Positions 1 through 9,160 of a stretch of 64,000 nucleotides of DNA are shown here, one piece after another. The notes under the pieces were generated by a model. That model was not told where the DNA came from. It made no database searches and saw only the letters and a list, made by a program, of their open reading frames with translations. The position numbers were made by a program, and so were the translations under genes. Numbering within the stretch: the first letter of the stretch is position 1; each line of letters starts with the position of its first letter. Source of the stretch: Pseudomonadota bacterium (GTDB lineage: Bacteria > Pseudomonadota > Gammaproteobacteria > Steroidobacterales > Steroidobacteraceae); assembly GCA_016705325.1 (NCBI GenBank), contig JADIYJ010000013.1, positions 1 to 64,000 of the forward strand, written 5' to 3'.

Positions 1-65
1 TATAGCGCGCGATGTTCCCCGAGGTCGTTGTAGGCTCGTGGCGTGAGCCGAAACGACGGCTTCAT
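1..65 (-). pseudogene. parE: ParE-family toxin, 5' fragment with early frameshift (runs off window)
   Basis: The ATG at 65 overlaps the parD stop, the usual parDE arrangement. The first residues, MKPSFRLTPRAYNDLG, match the ParE/RelE start. The frame then reads EHRAL. Removing one G from the GGGG run (C17-C20 on the plus strand) would give LGNIARY, the conserved ParE helix. I infer a +1 frameshift that inactivates the toxin, or a base-call error in the homopolymer. The rest lies outside the window. Confidence 0.6.
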
Positions 66-310
66 TCACCCGCGTCCGCATCGGCGATCAGTTTCTCCAC
101 GGAGTAGTCCCGCACGAAGTCGCCGCGCGCAGCCTGCCCCGCGCCTTCGGCGAGATGCGCCCGCAGCGCTTCCAGCTTCGTCTTGCGTTCTTCCAGGACA
201 CGCAGTGCAGAGCGGATCACCTCGCTCGCCGAGCCGTAGCGCCCGCTGGAGACTTCGTTGCGGATGAAGATTTCCCAATGCTCGCCAAGACTTAGACTAG
301 TGGTCGCCAT
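62..310 (-). CDS. parD: ParD-family type II antitoxin
   Basis: An 82-aa protein with a ribbon-helix-helix start (SLGEHWEIFIRNEVSSGRYG, then SEVIRSALRVLEER) and a charged C-terminal tail that would wrap the toxin. This is the typical ParD length and motif order. It would repress its own operon and neutralise ParE. It looks intact while the overlapping toxin start looks frameshifted, so it may be a solitary antitoxin. The AT-rich stretch at 335-360 just upstream is the probable promoter. Confidence 0.85.
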   Translation of the reverse strand: MATTSLSLGEHWEIFIRNEVSSGRYGSASEVIRSALRVLEERKTKLEALRAHLAEGAGQAARGDFVRDYSVEKLIADADAGE

Positions 311-849
311 GCGAATCTCCGAGACTACTCATGATTGTTATTTATGAATAATCTTGGTTGGTCAGTCAAGTCCGATCAAGCAGACATTCGCACTGGCGGG
401 CAGCACCGGCACCAGTGATGCCCAGTAGTTGATGATGCCATTGCCAGTGGGCCACTTCGGCAGCTGGGGATCGTTTCGCGAGAATGCGCTGACCAAACGG
501 GGCGTTGGGCAGGAAACGGGGAATTCATGGACAAGAAAACGTAAGGCGCTTGGCTCCTGCATCACGGCCGGAAACTTCAAGCAACCACCAACCAAGACTT
601 TGACGCAATCGCATTCGCTGGCAAGAGCTGAAATGCCGGCGATCATCGCCGAACTCACCCGACAACGGCTGGTGATGCCAGGCAATGGCGGCGTGGAAGT
701 TCTCGGCCTGACTGGCCACAGCGTACTCGAACATACCGCCCGCATATTCGACGAGAGCGGGCATGAAGCTCACGAAGATGCCGTCATTGTCGCCTCCGAA
801 ATCGCATCCGAAAGCCCGACTAGGGATAGGGCCGTCACCGAGCTCGTTG
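311..849. other. Stretch with no recognised gene
   Basis: The open frames here (429-1184 plus, 362-745 minus) show no family I recognise. The minus frame running on from the IS91 fragment (down to 525) loses IS91 similarity at about 850, so this is probably foreign DNA joined to a truncated element. Confidence 0.4.
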
Positions 850-1531
850 CTGTCGCAGGCCAGCCAGGCGTTCTCGATGTCGCGCTCGATGAGACCTCGG
901 CGTTCCAGTACCTGGCCGACACGCGCGGCGATCCGCTCGACGAGTCCCTGCAGTTCGTTCGCGCCAGGGGCTGCCACGGGGTGGAACACCGGCGCATCGA
1001 CACCATCGGCCAAATACACGCCATCCAGAAGCAACATGTGAAAGTGGATGTTCAGGTTCAGCGCGGAGCCAAAGCGCTGAATCAGCGTCACCGCGCCGGT
1101 GTGGCCGGTGATGCGGGTGCGCGCCGTTCGTTCGCAGCAGATGACCCGAGATCGTGCGATACACCACGCTCAGCACCCGCGTGAGCGCGCCAGGTTGGTC
1201 GCCAGCAGAAACCTCAGCGCGTGTGGCAGCGACAACACCCACTGGCGCAGTGGCCGCTCAGGCAATACCTCATCGGCCAGCAGCGCGGCCGTCTCGGCCA
1301 TGCGTCGCGCTCCGCAGGAGGGGCAGAAGCCGCGCCTCTTGCAGCTGAAGGCCACGAGCCTCTCGGCGTGGCACTGCTCGCAGCGCACGCGCAGGAAGCC
1401 TTCCTCCAGCCGCCCGCATTCTGGTAAGCCTCGAACTCCTCCTGAACGTACTCTGGCAGCGGTCTGCCAACCTCGGCGCGCAGCTTATGAAATGCGGGAT
1501 AGTGCCGCTCGACAGGCTGATACAGCAGCGT
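850..1531 (-). mobile_element. IS91-family transposase, N-terminal and middle part, frameshifted
   Basis: Read from 1531 downward, successive frames give LLYQPVERHYPAFHKLRAEV, then a zinc-finger part (MRCEQCHAERLVAFSCKRRG followed by FCPSCGARRMAE), then PGALTRVLSVVYRTISGHLL, then TLIQRFGSALNLNIHFHMLL. These are the ordered blocks of IS91-type Y2 transposases. They lie in at least three frames, so the gene is dead. The C-terminal third is not downstream of it; a C-terminal piece sits in the opposite orientation starting at the same point (about 1531). Confidence 0.75.
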
Positions 1532-1740
1532 GGCGGCTGTGCCGCTACGTGAGTCGTCCGCCGGTGGCGGAGGAGCGTCTGGCGCTGACGCCAACGGGCC
1601 ACGTGCGCTACACGCTCAAGACGCCGTACCGCGACGGTACGACGCATGTCGTGGTGGAACCCCGGACTTCATCGCCCGCCTGGCGGCGCTGGTGCCGCCG
1701 CCGCGCATCGGGGCGTGGGTGCGGCGAAGCATCCGCCCGC
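1531..1740 (+). mobile_element. IS91-family transposase, C-terminal fragment, opposite orientation
   Basis: The plus strand reads LCRYVSRPPVAEERLAL and GHVRYTLKTPYRDGTTHVVV, then after a frame change DFIARLAALVPPPR. This is the conserved C-terminal block of IS91 transposases. It starts where the minus-strand N-terminal fragment starts and points away from it, so one copy was inverted internally or two copies were joined. Its 3' end lies directly before a truncated quinoprotein gene. Confidence 0.75.
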
Positions 1741-1774
1741 CGATCCAGCCAAGCCACCGACACCGCGGCACGTG

Positions 1775-3038
1775 GCGATGGACTGGGCGCGGCGGCGCGT
1801 ATTCGCCGCAGACCCAGCGCTTGATCGTCAACGTCAACGCCGCGCCATTCGTGGCGCAGCTCATTCGCGGCACCGCAGCCGGAACAAAGCAGGACCATCC
1901 GGTCGCCGGCCAGAAGACGATGCATGTCACCATGCAGGGAACGCCATACACGCTGGCGGTGGGACCGCTGCTGTCGCCGCTCGGAATTCCGTGCACGGCA
2001 CCGCCGTGGGGAAAACTGGTGGCGGTGGATCTCGCGAATGGCCGCATCGCGTGGGAAGCACCGCTCGGCTCGGTGCACGAGATGGGTCCGTTCCCGCTGC
2101 CTTGGCACATCAACTGGGGCACGCCGAACCTTGGCGGCGGACTGGTCACCGACGGCGGCTTATTCTTCATCGGCGCCACGATGGACCGGCAGTTCCGCGC
2201 CTTCGACGCGCGCGACGGACGCCAGCTCTGGTCGTACGAACTGCCGATCGACGCCACGGCCACGCCAATGAGTTATGCGTTGCGCGGCCGGCAGTACGTG
2301 CTGATCAATGCCGGTGGGCACGCGATGTACAACCGCGGGACCGGCGACTTCCTGGTCGCCTTTGCCCTGCCCGTCAATCCGCAGCACGATCCGCCGCGCA
2401 GCATTCCGTGGACACTGCGAGACGTGAAGCAGGCGGTGACCGCGCACGAGATCCTGGCCGACGGCCGCATCCATCTCACGATCGAGCACCGGCCGTTGCC
2501 CGGCGTCACGACGGAGATGCTGGCCTGGTGGTGCCGTGTGCGGCCGCTCGGCAAGGTGCAGTTCGACGGCGCATTGCGGCCTCTTTATCACCTGTTCCAC
2601 CCCACCGAGCACGGCCGCATCTGGGTCGAGGCAGCGGCTGCGGACGGCAAACCCGGCGTCGGTGCCGGCGGCGTGGTCGCGCGTTACGAGTGGTTCGGTC
2701 GGTACGACAGCGAAGGCGCCGCGCGTGTGATTGAACTGTCGCCGCGCCGTTTCCTCACGCGGCCCAAAGTTGCTGGCGTGACCATCGGTGAACTACGCCA
2801 CGACTGGTCCGACTCGCCGCAGGGCGCGACCTACACCGTGGACACGGTCATCGGCGTCGACTGGCCCGCCGTCGGACCGCTGGTGAATTTCCTGTTGCGC
2901 CGTTACGTGTTCAGCGAGGGCATGCTGCGCGAATGGAAGCGTCACCAGGTCGAGGAGGTGGGGCTTCTGCCGCACTTCCTGCCGGTGTTGTATGCGCAGC
3001 GCAATGATCGCAACATTTACCGCCTGCCCGGGCCGTGA
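1775..3038 (+). pseudogene. 5'-truncated PQQ-dependent glucose-dehydrogenase-like segment fused to a DAPG-hydrolase-like domain
   Basis: The first ~200 residues match the last propeller blades of membrane PQQ-dependent glucose dehydrogenases: LSPLGIPCTAPPWGKLVAVD, TPNLGGGLVTDGGLFFIGA and MSYALRGRQYVLINAGGH, ending in VAFALP, where such enzymes normally stop. The frame then continues for ~220 residues resembling the DAPG hydrolase (PhlG) family, with GVTTEMLAWW and an LFHPTEHGRIWVE stretch. The N-terminal membrane part and most of the propeller are gone, replaced by IS91 debris; the open frame runs back through it to 1530. The dehydrogenase part cannot be active. The hydrolase part may be whole if translated from an internal start. 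The fusion could be ancestral or a product of deletion. Confidence 0.6.
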
Positions 3039-3109
3039 GAACGGCAGGCACGAGGCACGGGATCGGTCACGCCGACCACGAGAACTGCCGCGAAAGACAG
3101 GGGGGACTC

Positions 3110-4910
3110 ATGCGACGTACTAGCGACACCCGGCCTGCGGCACCTCTTTCGCTTACGCTGGTGCTGATGGCGTGCAGGCGCCATCGCTCGCGACGACGCT
3201 CATCGTCACCGACCCCGCAGGTCAGCCACTGGCCACGGTCATGGTGCGGGAACGTCCGGCCGGCGGGCCGCAGCTCGACACGTCGGACGATGGCTACCCG
3301 GCGCCCGGCGTGGCGCGCACCGTTGCCCCGGAAGTCACCCGCTTCAGCGACGCGACTGGTCGAGTGGAGTTCGCCGGGCGCGACGCGCCCATGGAATACC
3401 TGGTGCGCAAGCCGGGTTGCCAGGACCTCGCCATCAAGCCGGCGGTCGAGGCGCGCGAGCTGAACGTGACGCTCGTGCCAGAGACTGACCCGTTCAAGCT
3501 GGCCGAGGCCAAGCCGGCAAGCGCCTGGCTCGGGGCGCTCGATCTTGGCGACCGTGACACCAAGCTGCACTTCCAGACCCAGTGCACGTTCTGTCACCAG
3601 CAGGGCAACGCGTTCATTCGCATGGAGCGCACGCCGGAAGCGTGGCGCGACATCATCCACCGCATGCAGCGCTATGGCGCGCGGCTCTCGAGCCAGGACC
3701 AGAGGGCGCTGCCCGAGCGCCTGTCGGCGGGCTACCGCAAGCTGCGCGAGAACCCGCAGCTGCTGGCGGACCCGCTCCCGTGGAGTCCGTCTCTGACCAG
3801 GGGTCACGATTACCGAATGGCCGCTCGGTGACATCTTCAGCCAGGTGCACGACATGCTGGTGGCCGCCAACGGCCTGGTCTACGTCGCCGACAACATCCA
3901 GGACCGGTTGTACGAAGTCGACCCGCGAACCAACCAGGTCATCGTCTACAGGATTCCGCATCGCGAGGGCGAGCGCAACGGTGGCTTGCTGGCGGCGCGG
4001 TTGCGGAACTTCCCCAAGCACGACAGCACGTCGAACGCGCATTCGCTCGCCGGAGTCGCGCGTGGACGGACACATCTTCATCACGCCTTCGGCCCAGCGC
4101 CGCCTGGTCGAGTTCGACCCCGCGAGCAAGGCCTTCACGCTGCACGAGATGGACGAAGGCTTCTATCCGCACACGATTCGCGTCGACCAGAAGGATCGCG
4201 TGTGGTTTACCGTCGCGCTGTCGAACCAGGTCGCGATGTTCGATCGCACGACGAAGCGCTTCACGATGTACGACCTGCCGACGCGCGGCTTGCGCGAGTG
4301 GCTCAACGTGCGGCTCATCGGCGTGGTCTTCAAGCTGATGAGCTGGGGGGTGCCGCTCGCCAACTGGTTGCCGGTGGACCGTCAGGCCACCGGTACGCCG
4401 CTGCCGTATGGCATCGACATCACGCCCGACGGCAAGGTGTGGTTCGCGCGGCTGCACACCGACGAGATCGGCTCGATCGATCCCGACAGCGGCAAGATCA
4501 CCATGATCGCCACGCCCTTCAAGGGTCCACGGCGGTTGCGCACCGACGCGGCGGGCAAGCTCTGGATCACTGCCTTCCCCGAGTCGGCGATCGTGCGTTT
4601 CGATCCCACGACGAAGCAGTTCACGCGCTTCGACCTGCCGCTGAACCCGAAGGGCGGCGACACGCCCTATGCGCTCAATGTCGACCGGCCGCGCGGCATC
4701 GTGTGGGTCAACGGCAACCAGAGCGATTCGCTCTATACCTTCGACATCACAAGCGAGACGTGGGCCAACATTCCGATGCCGCGCCGCGTGACGTTCACTC
4801 GCGACGTCGAGTTCGAACCGGACGGCACGGCCTACACCGCGATCGCGCACTTCCCCGGTTGGCACGTCGAGGACGGGCAGTCCACGCTGATTCGCGTGCA
4901 GCGGCAGTGA
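3110..4910 (+). pseudogene. Cytochrome-c / virginiamycin-B-lyase-like propeller protein, multiply frameshifted
   Basis: Reading across frames gives one protein of about 600 residues. It has a signal peptide (MRRTSDTRPAAPLSLTLVLM, from ATG 3110), an Ig-like carboxypeptidase-regulatory domain (IVTDPAGQPLATV), a haem c site (CTFCH, near 3588), and a Vgb-type propeller with repeated blades such as GIDITPDGKVWFARL and RTDAAGKLWITAFPESAIV. The frame changes near 3165, 3800-3815 and 4050, and no single frame covers it. At 3815 the sequence ITEWPLGDIFSQVHDML resumes cleanly in the new frame, which shows single-base indels. It follows the quinoprotein remnant, so both may come from one decayed periplasmic oxidation cluster. 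Confidence 0.65.
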
Positions 4911-5039
4911 CTAATGCGGCGCACCTTGAACATTTGTGCGTCGATTCCATTGATCCAGCCTGCTGGGGGTGATCTTGCCGACAGTTAATGCTACAACCGA
5001 TGCGTATCATTACCCGGAGGGTGCATCTTGCCGAGCGGC

Positions 5040-5211
5040 GCAGCCCCGCGGCGGGGCGGGTCATCGCTACGGACTGCTTGCGGGACGCATCGTTGTAGTT
5101 GGTTACACGCCGCGTGGTTCGGCTCGTCAAGTATTCAGCATGAGGAAAGCCAATGACCGCGAAAAGGCGCGCCTCGCACCGTACCTTGAAATCGGACCTG
5201 TCCAAAGTTGA
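5040..5211 (+). pseudogene. brnT: BrnT-family toxin, C-terminal remnant
   Basis: The frame contains RYGLLAGRIVVVGYTPRGSA followed by VFSMRKANDREKARL, the last strands and helix of BrnT RNase toxins. The residues before it (frame open from 4969) do not resemble the BrnT N-terminus, so roughly the first third is missing. Its end overlaps the start of brnA, the family's normal order. Confidence 0.6.
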
Positions 5212-5449
5212 CGCTCACAGGATCCGGCAGAGCGAGTACGAAGAACTGCCCGATTTGACCAGCGAGATGCTCGCGCGCGCGGTGGTCAACAAGGGCGGCC
5301 GACCCAGGTCGCCGAATCCGCGCAAGCTGATCACCCTGCGCTTGCCCGCCGAGGTCATCGAGAGGTGGCGGGCCACAGGCCCTGGTTGGCAAACACGAAT
5401 GGCACAGAGGTTGAGCCGCAGCCCAGCGACGGGTGTGAAGAGCCGGTAG
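5153..5449 (+). CDS. brnA: BrnA-family antitoxin
   Basis: A 98-aa protein with the BrnA signature: a conserved acidic region (EELPDLTSEMLARAV), GRPRSPNPRKLITLRLPAEV, then ERWRATGPGWQTRM. The ribbon-helix-helix half is complete. BrnA normally binds BrnT and represses the shared promoter. Here the toxin is cut, so the antitoxin is an orphan. The start at 5153 overlaps the toxin frame by 59 bases. Confidence 0.75.
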   Translation: MTAKRRASHRTLKSDLSKVDAHRIRQSEYEELPDLTSEMLARAVVNKGGRPRSPNPRKLITLRLPAEVIERWRATGPGWQTRMAQRLSRSPATGVKSR

Positions 5450-5486
5450 CGGCAGAGGGCTCGACGGGACCTTCGGCAACCATCAG

Positions 5487-7172
5487 CTACTGACCGATCT
5501 TTCTCCCGTACACCAGCAGCATGTTGCCCGGCATCTGCCCGAACATGCCGTACCCGGACAGGATGAACAGACGGTCGCCGTCCACCAACACGCCGCCTAC
5601 GTCGATCGCCCCGCCGTGCCCTGCGACGCCGTTGCTCGCCTGGTAAGGCAGCTTGGTCTCGATCACGCGCAGCAGCTTGCCGTTGCGCGCATCGAACGCG
5701 CGCAATTTGCCATCGAGGGCGCCGGCGTAAACGACGCCGTTGGCGACCACGGCCGCCGCGGAATGGCCATAGTAGTAGCTGCAGTCCGGCCAGGGTGATC
5801 GCTCGGCTTTCCCCTTCGCCATTTCAGCGAGGCCGACAAGCGGCGCGTCGCTCCGGTCGAAGGCGCAGCCGCGCTGCACGGGTGCGACCAGCACGCTGCC
5901 GTCATCCACCTTCAGCGCGTACACGCCGGGCTTCGGCACATAGCCGGCGATCTTGCGTTCGGGGTCCGCGATGGGGACGAACACCGTCTTGCCATCGGTC
6001 GCCATGCCGTGGTGCACGCCGCCGTTCGAGCTGCCCGAGCCGATGCGCTTGCGCCAGACGACGGCGCCGTTCCTGTCCGGATCGAGCGCGAGGACTTCGC
6101 CCGACTTCTGTCCGGCCAGCAGCAGGTCGCCTTGCTTGCGCGCGACCAGCATCACCGATGCGCCGAAGTCGAAGTCGGGACCATTCTCCACCGGGCAACT
6201 GGCGCCGCCGCTCAGGCACGCCGCATTCCACGCATCGTCGGCCAGCGCCTGGAAAACCCAGCGCATTGCGCCCGTCTTGAGGTCCAGCGCGATGATGGCG
6301 TCGCTGGTGGCGGTGGCCGGCGACGATGAATTCTGCCCGGTGCCGAAGTAGAGCGCGCCGCGCTTCGCGTCGACGGTCGGACTGTTCCAGACGACCGCGC
6401 CGCTGGGACCCCACATCTGCACGCCATCGCGATTGATCACCGTCTTGGCCGCATGCGGCGTGGTATCAAAGCGCCAGACCGCCGCGCCCGTCGTCGCGTC
6501 GAGTGCCTGGATGCCGCCGTGCGTGCGGCAGCATTCATGCGTCGGCAAACCGGCCGCAGCGACTTCGAAGGACGAGAGCGGCACGTACAGCCAACCGTCG
6601 TGATAGGTGATGGGACCGCTGATGATCGACGTCGGGAACCACTTCACGGGTTCGCGCCAGCGCAGCTTGCCGGTCGTCGCATCCACGGCATACACCGTGG
6701 CCATTTCGTCAGCGAAGAACAGCGTGCTGGTGCCGTCGGGCGTCGCGTCGAGCGTCAGTGCGGAATGCACGGGTGCATCCGTCTTGAACGACCAGCGCAC
6801 GCAGCCGCTCGTGCGATCGAGCGCCAGCAGGTGCGCGCCCTTGCTGCCGAGGAACACGGTCTCGCCGGCGACGACCGGTTGCGAGCGCATGGTCGTGACC
6901 GACGGCAGCGCGATCGACCACAGCAGTTCGAGCTTGCCCGCATCCCGCCTGCCGATTCGCACGCCGGCAGCCTCGCGCGTGTTGCTGTGGCCGAAGCCCC
7001 AGTTCTCGCGCCCCGTCACCGTCACGGGAGTCTCTGCCGGACAGGCCTTCTCCGTGATCCACGCGTCACGCCTGAGGTCTTCCGCCGCGGCCAGCCACTT
7101 GGCGATGCGTACTCGCTGTTCCTGCTGCAACACCGCGGCCTGCGGCTGCATCTTGCCGAACTCCATCGCCAT
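5487..7172 (-). CDS. PVA-dehydrogenase-like PQQ quinoprotein lacking its cytochrome domain
   Basis: The coding region contains repeated quinoprotein propeller blades (ALDRTSGCVRWSFKTDA, AVDATTGKLRWREPVKW, ALDLKTGAMRWVF, AFDARNGKLLRV). Overall it resembles polyvinyl-alcohol dehydrogenases, which oxidise secondary alcohols in the periplasm and pass electrons to cytochrome c. The first residues (MAMEFGKMQPQAAVLQQEQR) resemble the end of the fused cytochrome c domain, but no CxxCH precedes them in frame. The open frame extends to 7556 through a 14-base G tract and shows no signal peptide. ATG 7172 is simply the first methionine in the homologous part. I regard the gene as N-terminally damaged; catalytic capacity is uncertain. 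Confidence 0.6.
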   Translation of the reverse strand: MAMEFGKMQPQAAVLQQEQRVRIAKWLAAAEDLRRDAWITEKACPAETPVTVTGRENWGFGHSNTREAAGVRIGRRDAGKLELLWSIALPSVTTMRSQPVVAGETVFLGSKGAHLLALDRTSGCVRWSFKTDAPVHSALTLDATPDGTSTLFFADEMATVYAVDATTGKLRWREPVKWFPTSIISGPITYHDGWLYVPLSSFEVAAAGLPTHECCRTHGGIQALDATTGAAVWRFDTTPHAAKTVINRDGVQMWGPSGAVVWNSPTVDAKRGALYFGTGQNSSSPATATSDAIIALDLKTGAMRWVFQALADDAWNAACLSGGASCPVENGPDFDFGASVMLVARKQGDLLLAGQKSGEVLALDPDRNGAVVWRKRIGSGSSNGGVHHGMATDGKTVFVPIADPERKIAGYVPKPGVYALKVDDGSVLVAPVQRGCAFDRSDAPLVGLAEMAKGKAERSPWPDCSYYYGHSAAAVVANGVVYAGALDGKLRAFDARNGKLLRVIETKLPYQASNGVAGHGGAIDVGGVLVDGDRLFILSGYGMFGQMPGNMLLVYGRKIGQ

Positions 7173-7392
7173 CAGTGTCGAAGGTGCCGGTGTCGGCGGT
7201 GACCTGGTTACGGGGCGCCCGTCCAGAATCAAGGGGGCCGCTGCCGATGCGGCGGCGCCGCGCCCCGACAGACGCACCTTGCGTTGCGCGCGATTGTCAG
7301 CCACGGCGCACCCGCCAGGCCACCGGCGCGCCGCAGCCCCGTCGCCGTTGCGGCTGCATTCACAGCAAACTCCGACAAAACCAGTTGGGGTT

Positions 7393-7406
7393 GGGGGGGG
7401 GGGGGG
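7393..7406. repeat. 14-base poly-G tract
   Basis: Fourteen consecutive G on the plus strand, read as prolines in the minus-strand frame upstream of the quinoprotein. It is by far the longest homopolymer noticed in the window. A tract of this length is prone to replication slippage. Confidence 0.95.
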
Positions 7407-7635
7407 AGGCCCGGGCCGTTTCCGCGAGTCACAGGTCCGCCCTGACTGTCTCCCCGACAAGGCTCCCTGGTCATCTGAGCGCACGACCGCCCCAACGACC
7501 CCAGCTTTGCCCGGTCGCGCTGTGACGGGCAATCGACGCATTCGCCCGTCCGCCACTGCAACGGCTGGCAGAGCTGCACACTGACAACTCCGAACGACGG
7601 TAAGACCGCCTGGACGCCAATCGCCCGACCCGGGG

Positions 7636-8088
7636 TTAACGGCGCCTCCTGGGCCCGGGCTCGCGTGGCGGCATCCAATCGCGCAGGTTCACGACGGCGC
7701 CGTGCGGCTGCGCGGTCCCAGCGTAACGCTCGTCTGCGGTGACGAACACCCCGCCATGAATGAGCGCTGTCGCATGGTAGGCAGCGTCATAAAACGACAC
7801 CGGGTAAGACGCAGTGAGTTCGAGCACTTGCGCCAGCCACCGCGACGAGACGGGTGACTCCTGCAGCCCGAATTTCACGAGCGACGACAGCCACGTGCCC
7901 GCGTGCGTCGGGAAACGACGCGCGACGGTATTGCCGACTTCGTAGAGCCACAGGCTCGGCACGATGGCGCGAACGAGGTCGTCGCGAATCGCGTTCCTCA
8001 GCAGCAGGGCCTGGTTGGCGTCGGGTTCATCGCCGGACGGTAACGCCCACTTCAGGATGACGGACGCGTCCGGCACGACCACGTTCAT
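7636..8088 (-). CDS. vapC: VapC-family PIN-domain toxin
   Basis: A 150-aa PIN-domain RNase. Acidic metal-site residues are visible in VVPDASVILKWAL near the start, in LYEVGNTVARR (the glutamate), in SFYDAAYHATALIH, and in FVTADERYAG near the end. This is the normal PIN spacing. Such toxins cut tRNA or rRNA when free of antitoxin. It starts three bases after the stop of the RHH antitoxin gene, so the two are one operon. No damage is seen, in contrast to the parE and brnT remnants nearby. Confidence 0.85.
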   Translation of the reverse strand: MNVVVPDASVILKWALPSGDEPDANQALLLRNAIRDDLVRAIVPSLWLYEVGNTVARRFPTHAGTWLSSLVKFGLQESPVSSRWLAQVLELTASYPVSFYDAAYHATALIHGGVFVTADERYAGTAQPHGAVVNLRDWMPPREPGPRRRR

Positions 8089-8091
8089 GGG

Positions 8092-8322
8092 TCAGTGTCC
8101 CTGCTCCCGATCCGCTCGAATCCACCTCGCCAGCTCAACAGCGCTTGCGGCCGGGAGCTGCGCGCGCAGGGCGTCGAGTTCATTCACGGCGTCGTGGCGT
8201 CGGCGGCGCAACACCCACGTGCGCAGTGCCTCGTTCACCGCCCGGCTGCGGGCACCCGCAGGGATCTTGCCAAGGACGCGCCAGGTGTCTTCGTCAATCA
8301 TGATGTTGATGCGCTTGCCCAT
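8092..8322 (-). CDS. vapB: Ribbon-helix-helix antitoxin paired with VapC
   Basis: A 76-aa protein. KRINIMIDEDTWRVLGKIP followed by SRAVNEALRTWVLRRRR is a short beta strand and two helices of the RHH fold. The tail (LDALRAQLPAASAVELARWI) would bind the toxin. It is first in the operon, as usual for an autoregulated antitoxin. An AT-rich segment at 8353-8372 contains a possible promoter. Confidence 0.8.
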   Translation of the reverse strand: MGKRINIMIDEDTWRVLGKIPAGARSRAVNEALRTWVLRRRRHDAVNELDALRAQLPAASAVELARWIRADREQGH

Positions 8323-8475
8323 TGCGCCCGGTCTCCACTGGCATGCCCGTAGGTGTGTACACTATTACACACCTGCAGGGCCGGCGATCGCAAGTGGCCA
8401 TTCTGCCGGTTTGAGCACGAAACTCACTTCCAGCAGGCACGGGTTTCTTCGCGCCGTGTCCGGCATACTCGCGAT

Positions 8476-8934
8476 ATGCAACTCGCCTGGCTCTCCCTCG
8501 CCATCGTCGCCACGGTCGCCTACCACGTCATCCTCAAGCTGACGCCGGCCGGCGCGAACCCGTTCCTGTCGCTGATGCTGACCTACGGGGCCGTCACGCT
8601 GCTGTTCGCGGGCGTGCTCGTGCTCACCCCCGGCGAGTTCGCCTGGCGTGAGGAAATGCGCCAGATCAACTGGACCGCGGTCGCACTGGCACTGGCGATC
8701 ATCGGGCTCGACCTGGGCTTCATCCTGCTCTACCGCACGGGTTTTGAAGTGAGCCTCGGTGCCCTGGTCACGCAGACCGCGGCGGCCATGCTGCTGGTGG
8801 GCATCGGCGTGCTGGTGTTCCGCGAAAAGCTAGACCTCTCGCACGGCGTGGGCATCGTGCTGTGTCTCGCGGGGCTGTGGCTCGTGATCCGTCCAGTCGA
8901 CTGCGCGGCCCAAGCGGCGCGGCTCAACAGCTGA
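8476..8934 (+). CDS. Small EamA/DMT-type membrane protein
   Basis: A 152-aa protein with four or five hydrophobic segments, for example LAWLSLAIVATVAYHVIL, LMLTYGAVTLLFAGVLVL and GVGIVLCLAGLWLVI. The last segment group resembles one EamA half, so this is a half-size member of the drug/metabolite transporter superfamily that would need to dimerise. ATG 8476 was chosen because the longer frame (from 8353) has a charged, non-hydrophobic extension. The substrate cannot be inferred. It converges with the next minus-strand gene with no gap. Confidence 0.7.
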   Translation: MQLAWLSLAIVATVAYHVILKLTPAGANPFLSLMLTYGAVTLLFAGVLVLTPGEFAWREEMRQINWTAVALALAIIGLDLGFILLYRTGFEVSLGALVTQTAAAMLLVGIGVLVFREKLDLSHGVGIVLCLAGLWLVIRPVDCAAQAARLNS

Positions 8935-9150
8935 TCAGCCTTCGTTGGCCTTGCGCTCGAGCCGCGCCTGCTCGTGCGCGCGCTCCTGGCGGATGCGTCG
9001 CACCGTCCACCACACCAGCAGGCTCACCACCGTCAGCATCGCCGCCATCAGCAGCGCCAACTTCGGACCCGCCAGTCGCCAGGCCTCGCGCAGGCCGAAG
9101 ATCACGCCAATCGGCGTCGAGACGAGCAGGATCGGGCGGGCGATGCGCAA
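8935..9150 (-). CDS. Small single-span membrane protein
   Basis: About 71 residues from a TTG start at 9150, ten bases after the upstream gene's stop. One clear transmembrane helix (LALLMAAMLTVVSLLVWWTV) is followed by a charged tail (RRIRQERAHEQARLERKANE). A hydrophobic stretch at the N-terminus (PILLVSTPIGVIFG) could be a second span. I do not recognise the family. It probably shares an operon with the gene ending at 9161. Confidence 0.5.
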   Translation of the reverse strand: MRIARPILLVSTPIGVIFGLREAWRLAGPKLALLMAAMLTVVSLLVWWTVRRIRQERAHEQARLERKANEG

Positions 9151-9160
9151 GCGCTGACTG

